Shown piece by piece: positions 28,350 to 40,846 of a DNA stretch of 64,000 bases. The translations under genes were made by a program, and so were the position numbers. Where the stretch lies: assembly GCA_024637035.1 (NCBI GenBank), contig JAGXFW010000016.1:186001-250000 (forward strand). The letters are read 5' to 3'. This DNA comes from Actinomycetes bacterium. Its GTDB lineage: Bacteria > Actinomycetota > Thermoleophilia > RBG-16-64-13. Numbering within the stretch: position 1 is the stretch's first letter; each line of letters starts with the position of its first letter. The notes under the pieces are model-generated. The model searched no databases. It saw only the letters and a program-made list of their open reading frames with translations, and was not told the origin of the DNA.

Positions 28350-28625
28350 CTAGTTGTCGACGCGGATCGTGTAGCCCACCTCGCTCCGGGCTACCTCTTC
28401 CATCGCGGTGCTCAGGTGGTTGCGGGAAACGGTCGCCACCAGAGGTGGAGCAAGGTCCTCGTAGCCGACACCTTCGCCGAGGCTACGATAGTAGCTGTTG
28501 ATCTGCCGGGCACGTTTCGCGGCCACCATGACGGCGGTGTATCGCGTGAGAGCCTGGTCGTTCGGGTCCTTGGTCTCACGAAGCCCGGCCAACAGCTCGT
28601 CGACCGTGGGGTTCTCCATTCCCAT
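28350..28625 (-). CDS. rpoZ: RNA polymerase omega subunit
   Basis: Small subunit that helps beta-prime fold and assemble. The core is NDQALTRYTAVMVAAKRARQINSYY (conserved ..YxLVxxAAKRARQI.. region) with a downstream LSTAMEEVARSEVGY. 91 residues; the start could be the ATG at 28625 or two codons later. It begins three bases after gmk. Confidence 0.92.
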   Translation of the reverse strand: MGMENPTVDELLAGLRETKDPNDQALTRYTAVMVAAKRARQINSYYRSLGEGVGYEDLAPPLVATVSRNHLSTAMEEVARSEVGYTIRVDN

Positions 28626-28628
28626 GCA

Positions 28629-29213
28629 TCACCTCGTTGGATCGTTCTCTCGGATTCTCTCGATCACGGAGCGGAGTCGCTCCGTCGCCTCATCGACATC
28701 ATCGTTCACTATAACATAGTGGAATTCCCTGGATTCTCGCAGGGCGTCGTGTTCCAACTCCTCCATCTCGTCGCGGGCGTGATCCATGCGCGACTCGATC
28801 GCTTCTTCGGATTCGGTGTTGCGACGACGCAGCCGATCCTCGAGCTCCCCCAAAGACGGCGGAGCGATGAAGACCATCATGGCGTCCGACTTCCGTGCCA
28901 TCACCTGACGCGCCCCCTGCAACTCGATCTCCAGGATGACGTCGCGACCGGCCTCGAGATGCGCCAGCACCGGCAGGGCCGGCGTGCCGTAGAGGTTGTC
29001 TCCATACACGGCCCACTCCAACAACTCGCCGGCCTCCGCGCGCCGCACGAACTCCTCTCGGGACAGGAAGAAATACTCGATGCCATCGCGCTCGCCCGCC
29101 CTGCGGTTGCGAGTCGTGGCGGATACGGAGACCGCTAGGTCGTCGAAGTGAGGGATCACGCGGGAGATGAGGGTCCCCTTGCCCGCACCAGAGGGCCCGG
29201 AGATGACGATCAA
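28629..29213 (-). CDS. gmk: Guanylate kinase
   Basis: Converts GMP to GDP. The P-loop GPSGAGKGT is at residues 6-14; the GMP-binding segment includes VSATTRNRRAGERDGIEYFFLSREEF, and the lid region RLRRRNTESEEAIESRM. About 194 residues. The start is assigned to TTG at 29213 because no ATG or GTG fits upstream before the mihF stop. It lies in the conserved actinobacterial mihF-gmk-rpoZ order. Confidence 0.95.
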   Translation of the reverse strand: MIVISGPSGAGKGTLISRVIPHFDDLAVSVSATTRNRRAGERDGIEYFFLSREEFVRRAEAGELLEWAVYGDNLYGTPALPVLAHLEAGRDVILEIELQGARQVMARKSDAMMVFIAPPSLGELEDRLRRRNTESEEAIESRMDHARDEMEELEHDALRESREFHYVIVNDDVDEATERLRSVIERIRENDPTR

Positions 29214-29236
29214 CGTGGCGATGGCGGGGCCCCGGC

Positions 29237-29569
29237 CTATCCCTTCAGATGATCTACGAGTTCGCGGCGCTGCCGCGGCGTCAGACCGATCACGGTCTTA
29301 GACGGGCTCACCCGGCATCTCTCGAGTATGCGCGAAGTCTTCACTCGACCGAATTTGGGGACGGCCATGATGAGATCGAAGACCTTGGCCGTGTGCACGA
29401 AATCCGGAGGATCCACGAGGATCTCCTCGATGCGGGCCTCCCCCTTCTTCAAGAGATCCTTCAAACGAGCCCGTTCGGTCCTGATGCCGTTCGCCCGGTT
29501 CAGGGCATCCATACGCTGTTGGTGCGTGCGGCCCGGCGTCTGCGCCGATGTGGTGGGGGGGTTACTCAT
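29237..29569 (-). CDS. mihF: Actinobacterial integration host factor
   Basis: mIHF is a nucleoid-associated DNA-bending protein confined to Actinomycetota. The sequence shows RTERARLKDLLKKGEARIEEIL, then the helix-two-turn-helix core KVFDLIMAVPKFGRVKTSRILERCRVS and GLTPRQRRELVDHL. I used the ATG at 29569 (MSNPPTT), giving 110 residues. Its position directly before gmk is the canonical one and is the best single taxonomic marker in the window. Confidence 0.92.
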   Translation of the reverse strand: MSNPPTTSAQTPGRTHQQRMDALNRANGIRTERARLKDLLKKGEARIEEILVDPPDFVHTAKVFDLIMAVPKFGRVKTSRILERCRVSPSKTVIGLTPRQRRELVDHLKG

Positions 29570-29611
29570 AGCCGTGATTATTGCGCATGGTGCCGGGCGA
29601 CGCAACAGCAT

Positions 29612-30664
29612 TCACCGATGTGCCATGCCGATGACCTCTGCCAATGTCATCGACCGTGCCTCGAGCGCGGCCTCCAACTCGACCGCCAGCGTGTGCGGCT
29701 TCCACGGATCACGGAACCCCGAAGCCCCCACCGCCACCACTGACGCGCCGCAGGCGAGGAAGTCGAGAACGTCTTGCACCGAGTCCACGCCGCCCATGCC
29801 CACCAAGGGGACGTCGACGGCCGCGCTCACCTCGTAGACGAAGCGCAGGGCCAACGGCTTGATCGCCGGACCAGAGAGACCCCCGGTCACCGCGCCGAGG
29901 AAGGGCTTCAGGCTGAGTCGATCCAGGGCGAGGCCCTTGAAGGTGTTCACCAAGGACAATCCGTCGGCTCCGGCATCGGCCGCGGCGCGCGCGATCGGCA
30001 CGATGTCGGTGACGTTGGGCGTCAACTTAGCCAACAGAAGACCGGGCCACACCTCTCGCACCGCGGAGACGACAGCGGCGGTCTCGTCGGGGTCGGAACC
30101 GATGGAGATACAGCCGGAATGCACGTTGGGGCACGAGATGTTCAACTCGAGCCCCACTCGGCTGAGCCACGACACCTCACCGGCCGTTTCGTCTGGGCCT
30201 CCGCCCCGTGTCCCGTCGAGCGCCACCCGCAGGGCGGCCGCGACCTCGACGTAGTCTTGGCGGCTGAAACCCCCGATGTTCAGGATGATCGGGCGTGGCA
30301 GTGAGAGCAGCCGGGGTAGCTCGCGAGCGACGAACGTCTCGATCCCGCCGTTGGGCAGACCGATCGAGTTCAACATGCCGCCCGCGGTCTCAAGGATGCG
30401 CGGCGGCGGGTTCCCCGTTCTGGGAAGTGGAGTCACCGTCTTCGGCACGTATGCCGCCACCGGAGGATCGGCGAGGAAGGCCGTCGCGGCCGCCTCGTCG
30501 ACGCCGGCGAGACTCGCAGCGACTTCGAAGAGGTCGAACGTACCCGAGGCATTGATGATGGGGTGCGCGAGCGCGATCGGACCCAGGCGGGTCGCGAGCC
30601 CCCGCGGCGCCCGACCCGAAGTGCCCTCTCCGCCGCCGACCCTCGCTTCGCGCTCCTCGTTCAC
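29612..30664 (-). CDS. pyrD: Dihydroorotate dehydrogenase, NAD-linked catalytic subunit
   Basis: Class 1B enzyme oxidising dihydroorotate to orotate with NAD through PyrK. Features include PIINASGTFD (FMN site), PKTVTPLPRTGNPPPRI, GLPNGGIETF, the catalytic-cysteine motif ELNISCPNVHSG, LLAKLTPNVTD and MGGVDSVQDVLDFLACGASVVAVG. The GTG at 30664 overlaps the pyrK stop by four bases, which fixes the start and gives 350 residues. Class 1B enzymes are typical of Gram-positive and anaerobic bacteria. Confidence 0.95.
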   Translation of the reverse strand: MNEEREARVGGGEGTSGRAPRGLATRLGPIALAHPIINASGTFDLFEVAASLAGVDEAAATAFLADPPVAAYVPKTVTPLPRTGNPPPRILETAGGMLNSIGLPNGGIETFVARELPRLLSLPRPIILNIGGFSRQDYVEVAAALRVALDGTRGGGPDETAGEVSWLSRVGLELNISCPNVHSGCISIGSDPDETAAVVSAVREVWPGLLLAKLTPNVTDIVPIARAAADAGADGLSLVNTFKGLALDRLSLKPFLGAVTGGLSGPAIKPLALRFVYEVSAAVDVPLVGMGGVDSVQDVLDFLACGASVVAVGASGFRDPWKPHTLAVELEAALEARSMTLAEVIGMAHR

Positions 30665-31563
30665 GATCCGCCCCCGTGCGGGCCGGGTGCCGCGCAGGGG
30701 TGCCGCGATTCGCCGAACACATCCCGACCGGCGAAGACAGGGCCTTCCCTGCAGACCCGGGCCATACTCCCATCGGCCATGGTCATCACGCACCCGAGAC
30801 AGGAGCCGATCCCACACGCCATGCCTGCTTCCAGGCTGAACCAGACGTCCACATCGTCCCCCGCCTGCCGGCACACCCGCCACACCGCCTCGCACATCGC
30901 GTGTGCCCCACAGGCAAGAACGGTGTCTCCCACCCGCACGCTCTCCGTCAGGAGTTCGGTGACCAACCCAGGTCTGCCCAGACTGCCGTCCTCGCATATG
31001 GCCTCCAGTCCAGCCGGAACACCAGCCGCGCACAGCGCGTCGACGGCCGGCACGAACAAGGCGAGCGACTCCGCCTGCGCCGCGTCTCGGAAGCCGAACA
31101 GCACGCTCACTTGCGTGGGCGCGTCTTCAGGACGAGCGATCGCCCGCTGCAGCAGGCTCTCGAGCACAAGAAGAAAAGGCGCGACGCCCACGCCGCCCCC
31201 CACCAACAGCAGTCTGCCCGAGCCGGCCCGTCCACCAGACCTACGCATGTCATCGACCGCTCCGAAACCACGACCGAGCGGTCCGAGAGTCCACACTCGA
31301 TCCCCCGGCGAGAGGGTGGCGAGATCGTGCGTGGCGGCACCTATGGGCGCGATGAGGAACGACACCTCCGCACCATCCGGGGTCGCCTCACCCTGAGAAT
31401 GAACGCTGAACGCCCGCGGGAGGAAGCAGCTCGAACCTTCCGCCTGCAGCATGGCGAACTGGCCGGGGCGCGCGGGCCGCCAACCCGACACCCTCACACG
31501 GACGAGTACCATCGAACCCACCTGGGTGCTGCACAGCACGGTAGCGAGCGAGCGGTCCTTCAT
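30661..31563 (-). CDS. pyrK: Dihydroorotate dehydrogenase electron-transfer subunit
   Basis: Carries FAD and a [2Fe-2S] cluster and passes electrons from PyrD to NAD. The FAD motif LPRAFSVHS is near residue 48, the NAD-binding glycine loop LLLVGGGVGVAPF near 118, and the cluster cysteines are in ACGIGSCLGCVM plus ARVCREGPVF near the C-terminus. 300 residues. It lies between carB and pyrD and overlaps pyrD. Confidence 0.95.
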   Translation of the reverse strand: MKDRSLATVLCSTQVGSMVLVRVRVSGWRPARPGQFAMLQAEGSSCFLPRAFSVHSQGEATPDGAEVSFLIAPIGAATHDLATLSPGDRVWTLGPLGRGFGAVDDMRRSGGRAGSGRLLLVGGGVGVAPFLLVLESLLQRAIARPEDAPTQVSVLFGFRDAAQAESLALFVPAVDALCAAGVPAGLEAICEDGSLGRPGLVTELLTESVRVGDTVLACGAHAMCEAVWRVCRQAGDDVDVWFSLEAGMACGIGSCLGCVMTMADGSMARVCREGPVFAGRDVFGESRHPCAAPGPHGGGS

Positions 31564-31581
31564 CGCCAGGTCTCGGGCACG

Positions 31582-35106
<3,525 letters not shown>

Positions 35107-35459
35107 CTAGCGGCTCTCGATACGGGTTAGGGTCGCGGACGGGCGGCCGTTCGGACGCGGGTGGCGGTACATCGGGTCTCCATTCCGTTCGGCCTCACGG
35201 GGCGCGATTAACGGTCGACGCGCATGATACAGGAGGGGGCCGCAGGTGGGGAAGGCGACTTCCCCGATCCTCTGGTGGCCCGATAGGCGCCGCACCGTGT
35301 CGAGCATTTCTGCCACCTGTTCGCTCATCTATTCCGGTGGTAGACTGTGTGTTCTTGTGAATCTCATCACAACGGAGGTGAACTACCGCAGACGCTTGTT
35401 CGCGCCCCCCACTCCCACCCACGCTCGGCTGGCTGGTCAGCCACGAAAGGACCTCCCCA
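35107..35459. other. 353-base gene-free region between carB and satP
   Basis: No convincing gene was found here. A 73-codon minus-strand frame ending at 35107 has no recognisable features. The region must hold the divergent start regions of carB (minus) and satP (plus). TAGACT at 35341-35346 is a candidate satP -10, and an operator-like palindrome lies at 35430-35443. No PyrR-type attenuator was recognised. Confidence 0.6.
35430..35443. promoter_or_regulatory. Operator-like palindrome A upstream of satP
   Basis: TGGCTGGTCAGCCA, with perfect six-base arms TGGCTG/CAGCCA. It ends 16 bases before the satP ATG, beside the GAAAGGACC ribosome site. Close copies stand upstream of bamA and the thiolase. 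Confidence 0.6.
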
Positions 35460-36089
35460 ATGACAATGACGGTGCGGCAGCAATTGGCCAATCCTGCGCC
35501 TCTCGGCCTCCTCGGGTTCGGGATGACCACGATCCTACTCAACATCCACAACGCCGGCTTCTTCCCGCTCGATTCTATGATCCTCGCCATGGGGCTCTTC
35601 TACGGGGGCATCGCTCAGATCATCGCGGGCATCATGGAGTTCAAGAAGGGGAACACGTTCGGCCTCACGGCATTCGCCTCGTACGGTCACTTCTGGCTTA
35701 CCCTCGTCGCTCTGATCCTGATGCCCCGTTTCGGCTGGATCGAGGCTCCGTCGGCGACGTTCATGGGCTTCTATCTGGCCCTGTGGGGTGCGTTCACCTT
35801 CTTCATGTGGATCGGCACGTTCGGCAAGAATCGCGCCATCCAGAGCGTCTTCCTCACTCTCACCGTCCTCTTCTTCCTGCTCGCCTTGAGAGATTGGACC
35901 GGCAGCGCCCTGATCGGCACCATCGCGGGATATGAGGGCATCTTCTGCGGCGCTCTCGCCATGTACCTCGCGGCCGCCGAGGTCATCAACGAGACCCGGG
36001 GCTACGAGGTCCTGCCCATCGGCGTCGTGACCCTTGCCCGGTCGTCGCACCCGTACGTAGTCACTCCCGAGGTGAAGACCGCAGGTTGA
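35460..36089 (+). CDS. satP: Acetate/succinate permease, GPR1/FUN34/YaaH family
   Basis: Six-helix transporter for acetate, succinate or related small organic acids. The signature [17 protein letters not shown] is at residues 11-27, followed by helices near 36-55, 66-85, 98-118, 126-143 and 155-175; the family motif [21 protein letters not shown] is at 60-80 (quoted in two parts: [10 protein letters not shown] and [11 protein letters not shown]). 209 residues. It is the first gene of the block that separates carB from carA, and shares an upstream motif with bamA and the thiolase, suggesting that it serves the same acyl-CoA catabolism. Confidence 0.92.
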   Translation: MTMTVRQQLANPAPLGLLGFGMTTILLNIHNAGFFPLDSMILAMGLFYGGIAQIIAGIMEFKKGNTFGLTAFASYGHFWLTLVALILMPRFGWIEAPSATFMGFYLALWGAFTFFMWIGTFGKNRAIQSVFLTLTVLFFLLALRDWTGSALIGTIAGYEGIFCGALAMYLAAAEVINETRGYEVLPIGVVTLARSSHPYVVTPEVKTAG

Positions 36090-36140
36090 CGTGCGGCAGG
36101 CCGAGGCCCGACCCGGCCGCGCCCTGGCCGCGACTTGGCC

Positions 36141-36205
36141 GCGACACGCGCGATCCCCTGTATGGCCACGCGTGTCGCCGGGGCATCGCCGGGGCGTCGA
36201 TGCCC
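36141..36205. terminator. Two stem-loops between convergent satP and tautomerase genes
   Basis: GCGACACGCG pairs with CGCGTGTCGC across 18 bases, and GGGCATCG pairs with CGATGCCC across nine. Neither has a T-run, so factor-dependent or bidirectional termination is inferred only from the convergent setting. Confidence 0.4.
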
Positions 36206-36215
36206 GGAGTCGGGC

Positions 36216-36401
36216 CTACCTGTCGCAGATAAGCCGGCCGCCGGAGCCGACACATTCCGCCTCGTTCTCGTGGAGGATCACCACCATGGCGCTCTCCGGC
36301 AGGTCATAGGCGCCCACGAGCGCCTCGGTAACGGCCTTGACGAGGTCTCGTCGCTTGTCCAGATCGGGTAGCGGCGGACCCTCGACGGTAACGACCGGCA
36401 T
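36216..36401 (-). CDS. 4-oxalocrotonate tautomerase-family protein
   Basis: A 61-residue tautomerase. After methionine removal Pro1 would be the catalytic base (MPVVTVEGPPLPDLDKRRDL), and the rest fits the DmpI-like small-tautomerase pattern, including VILHENEAECVGSGGRLICD. Such enzymes isomerise unsaturated oxo-acids in aromatic degradation, but many have other roles. It lies beside satP and 5 kb from bamA, so a link to ring catabolism is possible but not shown. AGGAGG ribosome site. Confidence 0.8.
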   Translation of the reverse strand: MPVVTVEGPPLPDLDKRRDLVKAVTEALVGAYDLPESAMVVILHENEAECVGSGGRLICDR

Positions 36402-36515
36402 GCCGTGCCTCCTTCACTCGATACTCCTCCCTCCCACCGGAGGGTCGGGCGCGTGACGCTCGATCCCCGGGTGGCTCGGCTTCCATCTTCCCACACCATC
36501 ATCGACAGGTTCCGC

Positions 36516-36521
36516 TATCAT
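36516..36521 (+). promoter_or_regulatory. -10-like hexamer before the ABC permease
   Basis: TATCAT about 35 bases before the permease start, with no clear -35. The position suits a short leader with the AAAGGAG ribosome site. Confidence 0.3.
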
Positions 36522-36555
36522 CGACCCCTCGGAGATCCGTCGGGAAAGGAGCTTG

Positions 36556-37737
36556 GTGCTCGCCGTCAAGGAACTGTTGGGCAGCAAACTCAAGTTCGGC
36601 CTCATAGCGCTGGCCATCGGGCTGGTGGTCTCGCTCACCATGCTCATGTCGGCGATGTCCGAAGGCTTGGTGACCGGCATGACGGGAGCCAAACGCTCCT
36701 TGGACGCAGACGTACTCGTGTTCCAGGGCGATACAGCTCTGAGCCTCGAGCGGAGCATGCTCACCGACGACGACCTGACTCTGATCTCGTCCTCCGCCGG
36801 CGTCGACGCCGCGTACGCCGTCGGTCATCTCATCGTGACCATCCGAGGTCCGCATGGTTCGTTCGACGCGCACGTCTTCGGGCTGGCTGATGCCTTCGAT
36901 CAGTTGCCGATCGTCGAAGGAGAGCACCGGGCTCCGGCCGCGGGCGAGGCGATCGTCGACTTCACGGCAACCACCGAAGGCATCGGGGTCGGAGATACGC
37001 TGAACCTCAACCCCCTGCCAGGTGAGCTTCGCGTGACGGCCTTCACCGAGGGGCGCCGATACATCATGGCGCCCGCACTCTACGTGAGCCTCGACACCTG
37101 GCGCTCACTGCGAGCGGCATCGCTCCTGAAGCTGGATAGCGCGCAGGGAGGCGAGACGGCTACCCCGCCAGACGGCGAGGTCGCGGACGGAATGCCGCCT
37201 GAGGCGGCCCCCACCCTCGCGGGCGCCGCATCCATCATGGCCGTGCGGTTGGCTCCAGGAGTGACGCCGAGCGACCTCTCGGCCGCGCTCGCCCCCGCCT
37301 TCGAGGTCGCCACGCCGGAGGATGCATCCCTGGCCGGGAACGGCATGAACGTCATGGTCCTCGCCGTGAACGGCATCCAGCTGGTGTCGCTACTCATCGG
37401 CGCGATGGTCATCGGAGTCTTCTTCTACATCACCACCCTGCACAAGTCGGGCCAGATCGCGGCGGTGAAGGCATTGGGCGCCTCCAACTACTACGTGTAC
37501 CGCCAACTCCTCGTACAGATCAGCATCCTGGTGACGCTCGCCGCGGTCATCGGCGTCGGGCTGGCGTTGGGAGCCGGCAGCGGAATGCCGCCGGCCATGG
37601 CGTTCGATCCTGACCCGGCCAGGTGGGCAGTCAGCCTGCTCGCCGTGTACGCCACGGCCTACCTGGGCAGCCTCTTCTCATTGCGGAGCATCCTCCTCAT
37701 CGACCCGGCCACCGCCCTCGACAGGGCCGAGCACTAG
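36556..37737 (+). CDS. FtsX/MacB-type ABC transporter permease
   Basis: Permease of the type-VII ABC group that drives mechanical or lipid/peptide export processes. An N-terminal membrane helix (about 12-34) is followed by a large extracytoplasmic domain (about 40-275), then three membrane helices at the C-terminus (about 280-300, 325-348 and 360-380) with the HKSGQIAAVKALGASNYYVY cytoplasmic coupling loop. I prefer GTG 36556 over TTG 36553 because of spacing from GGAG. The ATPase gene follows 10 bases later. The substrate is unknown. Confidence 0.85.
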   Translation: MLAVKELLGSKLKFGLIALAIGLVVSLTMLMSAMSEGLVTGMTGAKRSLDADVLVFQGDTALSLERSMLTDDDLTLISSSAGVDAAYAVGHLIVTIRGPHGSFDAHVFGLADAFDQLPIVEGEHRAPAAGEAIVDFTATTEGIGVGDTLNLNPLPGELRVTAFTEGRRYIMAPALYVSLDTWRSLRAASLLKLDSAQGGETATPPDGEVADGMPPEAAPTLAGAASIMAVRLAPGVTPSDLSAALAPAFEVATPEDASLAGNGMNVMVLAVNGIQLVSLLIGAMVIGVFFYITTLHKSGQIAAVKALGASNYYVYRQLLVQISILVTLAAVIGVGLALGAGSGMPPAMAFDPDPARWAVSLLAVYATAYLGSLFSLRSILLIDPATALDRAEH

Positions 37738-37747
37738 GGGGTCGGGG

Positions 37748-38434
37748 ATGCCGTTACTCGAAGTCACCCAGTTGACAAAGCACTACCAGGGGGGCTCTGG
37801 CCGGGTGACCGCCCTCGAGGATGTCTCGTTCGCCCTCGAAGGCGGGCGACTCCTCGGCGTCCTGGGCCCTTCGGGCTCGGGGAAGACCACACTTCTCTCG
37901 CTCATCGCGGGGCTCTTGCGTCCCTCGTCTGGAGAGGTGAGACTCGGGGGTTCCGCCATACACCTGCGCTCCGCTCGCGAGGCGGCCGCGTTCAGGCGGG
38001 AGCACGTGGGGCTCGTCTTCCAGGATCATCACCTTGTGCCGTACCTCTCGGCCCTCGAGAATCTCCTGCTCGTGCCGCATCTGAGCGGGCACGTGCGCGA
38101 CGCCGACAGGCGGCATGCCTCCCACCTCTTGGCGGAGTTCGGGTTGGAGCACCGCGCGCGGCACACCCCTGCCGAGCTCTCGGGGGGTGAGCGTCAACGG
38201 GTGGCAATCGCCCGTGCCCTCATGAACTCCCCGGAGATCATGTTGGTGGACGAACCGACCTCGAACCTCGACACGGAACGCGGCCAACAGGTGCTCGAGT
38301 TACTGCGCGACCAAGTGCACCGCGGAGCGATGACCTGCGTGATGGTGACCCACGATCCCCGCATGGCGGCCCAAGCCGACCAGACTCTGCAGCTGATGGA
38401 CGGTCGAGTGGCGGCGGGAGACGCCGGGGCCTGA
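37748..38434 (+). CDS. LolD/MacB-type ABC transporter ATPase
   Basis: ATPase subunit for the preceding permease. Walker A is GPSGSGKTT (about 40-48), the Q-loop is LVFQDHHLVPYLSALEN, the signature is LSGGERQR, Walker B is IMLVDEPTSNLD, and the H-loop is VTHDPRM. 228 residues, normal length, with all catalytic residues intact. The permease and ATPase form a two-gene operon. Confidence 0.93.
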   Translation: MPLLEVTQLTKHYQGGSGRVTALEDVSFALEGGRLLGVLGPSGSGKTTLLSLIAGLLRPSSGEVRLGGSAIHLRSAREAAAFRREHVGLVFQDHHLVPYLSALENLLLVPHLSGHVRDADRRHASHLLAEFGLEHRARHTPAELSGGERQRVAIARALMNSPEIMLVDEPTSNLDTERGQQVLELLRDQVHRGAMTCVMVTHDPRMAAQADQTLQLMDGRVAAGDAGA

Positions 38435-38460
38435 TCAGACCGGACGGTCTTCGGGCGCGC

Positions 38461-38676
38461 TTAGCGACCGACGGGCGCGTCACGCTCGGACCAAGCCTCC
38501 ACCGCGGTGATGACGACCGCTATGACAAGCCCCAGAACCAAGGCCAGCGTCCAGTCGGTTGCGCACGCCCCCACCACGTACCGGTACCAGAGCCGTATGA
38601 CCACGGAACTCACCGCCACCCCCAGGCCGAAGGTGATAGCGAAGCCAAATAGCCTCTCGTAAGCGCGCACAGACAT
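38461..38676 (-). CDS. Small two-helix membrane protein, function unknown
   Basis: A 71-residue frame from the ATG at 38676 (MSVRAYERLF). Two hydrophobic stretches, about residues 9-27 (FGFAITFGLGVAVSSVVIRL region) and 39-58 (LALVLGLVIAVVITAVEAW), would span the membrane, with a short charged end. It lies between two plus-strand operons on the other strand. No family was recognised; the regular hydrophobic pattern supports coding but not function. Confidence 0.5.
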   Translation of the reverse strand: MSVRAYERLFGFAITFGLGVAVSSVVIRLWYRYVVGACATDWTLALVLGLVIAVVITAVEAWSERDAPVGR

Positions 38677-38809
38677 ACCGTCATGTTCCCACAAACGCCT
38701 CCGCCCTGCGCACGTGCTACCATTCCCGGTCGGTTCTATTCGCGTAGCGATACATCAGCGCGGTCGGGCCGCCCGACCAGCCTCCACCTCGAGTAACCAG
38801 GAAAGCCGC

Positions 38810-40822
38810 ATGCCTACCACTCTTCCCGCTCGCATCCGCAACGTCGCGATCATCGCGCACATCGATCACGGCAAGACCACGCTCATCGACGCCATCTTCC
38901 GTGCCGCCCACGTGTTCCGAGAGAACGCCCGGATAGAAGAGCGCGTGATGGATTCTCATGACCTCGAGCGCGAACGCGGGATCACGATTCGATCGAAGCA
39001 CTGCACCGTCGAGTGGGCCGACCACCGCATCAACATCATCGACACCCCTGGGCACGCCGACTTCTCCGGCGAAGTCGAGCGAGTGCTCAGCATGGTCGAC
39101 TCCGTCCTGCTGCTCGTGGACGCCAATGAGGGCCCTATGCCTCAGACTCGCTACGTGCTCATGCGCGCCCTACGACTCGGGATGCGGCCCCTGGTGATCA
39201 TCAACAAGGCCGATCGCCCCAATGCCGACCCGCAACGCGCGCTGGACCTCACGTTCGACCTGTTCCTGGAACTCGGCGCCACCGACCACCAGGCCGACTT
39301 CCCCGTGCTCTACGGTTCGGGACTCGAAGGGTGGTTGGTTCGCGATCTCGATGCCGACGAACCACGGGGGATGGACGCGCTCTTCGAGGCGATCATCGCC
39401 GAGGTGCCCGCCCCGCACGTGGACCCCGAAGCGCCGTTCAGCATGCAGGTGTCGACCCTCGCGTGGAGCGACTATATCGGCCGCATCGGCTGCGGTCGCG
39501 TCCTCGGAGGCAGGCACCGCTTGGGAACGCCGCTCACCCGCATGGTCACGCGGTATTCGACGGCGGCGGCCGCTACCGATACGACCGGCGGCCCGGCGAT
39601 CTATCAGACTCTGGGAGCGAACGGCTCCGCGCAGACGCAGCTCCTCCAGCACGTCGCCCTCGACACCATAGGCAGTCCTTCCACGGCCCCCTTCGAGGTG
39701 ACCTTCACCGAGACCGTGCGTTCCACTCACCTGTGGGTGACGGACGGACTGGGACGAGCTGAGACCGAGGAGATCGGGGCCGGTGACATCGTGTGGCTCT
39801 CGGGGCCCGCGGATCTATCGATCGGCGACACCCTCTGCACTCCTCCCGTGGACGAGGCCCATGCACGCGCCGTCGCACTCCCCCCCTTGGAGATCGAAGA
39901 ACCCACCGTCTCGATGTTCTTCCTGGTCAATACCGGGCCCTTCGCCGGGAATGAGGGGCGCGCGGTGACCCTGCGCCAGATCCGGGATCGTCTCGAGCGC
40001 GAAGCTCGCGTCAACGTGGCGTTGCGTGTGGAAGACCTCGGTCGCTCCGACGGGCTGAAGGTATCGGGTCGAGGTGAGCTCCACCTGGCCATCCTCATCG
40101 AAGAGATGCGGCGCGAAGGCATGGAGTTGAACGTCTCGCGTCCAGAAGTGATCACGCACCGCGACGCTAAGGGCAAACTGCTCGAGCCGTACGAGGAGCT
40201 CACTATCGAGGTGCCGGAGGAATACCAGGGAATCGTCATCGAGAAGCTCTCCAGGCGCAAGGGTGACCTCACGGGAATGCAGAACCACGGTTCGGGCACC
40301 GCGAGGTTGGAGTTCCGCATACCGACTCGAGGGCTGCTCGGCTACCGTACCGAGTTCCTCACCGACACACGGGGCCTCGGCATCATGACGGCCCGCGTCA
40401 CCGGGTACGGGAAATGGGCGGGCGAAGTGGCCCATCGAGACCGCGGCTCGCTGGTCAGCATGGACACCGGTGTGGCCACAGGCTACCAACTCGAGAGCCT
40501 GCAATCGCGCGGCACGATGTTCGTCTCGCCGATGGACCGCGTATACGTAGGCATGGTGATAGGTGAGCACACCCGTCCCGACGACCTGGTATGCAACCCC
40601 ACCAAGACCAAGAAGCTCGGCAACTACCGCTCCGAGAACAAGGAGATCGACACCGGCCTCAAGGCGGTGCGCATCCTGAACCTCGACCAAGCGCTCGAAT
40701 GGATAGCTGACGACGAGTTGGTGGAGGTCACCCCCACTTCCGTCCGCATCCGGAAGACCCTACTCGACTTCGAAGACCGTCGTCGCGCCGAGAAGCGGTC
40801 GGCGGCCCTCGAACCCGCATGA
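38810..40822 (+). CDS. typA: Ribosome-associated GTPase TypA/BipA
   Basis: Translational GTPase that binds the ribosome under stress and cold and aids 50S assembly. The G domain shows [14 protein letters not shown] (about 14-27), [14 protein letters not shown] (switch I), [20 protein letters not shown] and NKADRPNA. Domains II, III, V and the TypA-specific C-terminal domain follow ([39 protein letters not shown]). 670 residues; the ATG at 38810 is chosen over an upstream frame lacking homology. The insert near residues 230-300 ([13 protein letters not shown] region) is longer than in E. coli. The selenoprotein gene starts 24 bases downstream. Confidence 0.94.
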   Translation: MPTTLPARIRNVAIIAHIDHGKTTLIDAIFRAAHVFRENARIEERVMDSHDLERERGITIRSKHCTVEWADHRINIIDTPGHADFSGEVERVLSMVDSVLLLVDANEGPMPQTRYVLMRALRLGMRPLVIINKADRPNADPQRALDLTFDLFLELGATDHQADFPVLYGSGLEGWLVRDLDADEPRGMDALFEAIIAEVPAPHVDPEAPFSMQVSTLAWSDYIGRIGCGRVLGGRHRLGTPLTRMVTRYSTAAAATDTTGGPAIYQTLGANGSAQTQLLQHVALDTIGSPSTAPFEVTFTETVRSTHLWVTDGLGRAETEEIGAGDIVWLSGPADLSIGDTLCTPPVDEAHARAVALPPLEIEEPTVSMFFLVNTGPFAGNEGRAVTLRQIRDRLEREARVNVALRVEDLGRSDGLKVSGRGELHLAILIEEMRREGMELNVSRPEVITHRDAKGKLLEPYEELTIEVPEEYQGIVIEKLSRRKGDLTGMQNHGSGTARLEFRIPTRGLLGYRTEFLTDTRGLGIMTARVTGYGKWAGEVAHRDRGSLVSMDTGVATGYQLESLQSRGTMFVSPMDRVYVGMVIGEHTRPDDLVCNPTKTKKLGNYRSENKEIDTGLKAVRILNLDQALEWIADDELVEVTPTSVRIRKTLLDFEDRRRAEKRSAALEPA

Positions 40823-40846
40823 CCCGTCCCACTGAGGGGAAGCAGC

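Noticed and set aside
35107-35328. 73-codon minus-strand frame before carB
   Set aside because: No recognisable domain, poor composition, and it would fill the region needed for the carB promoter.
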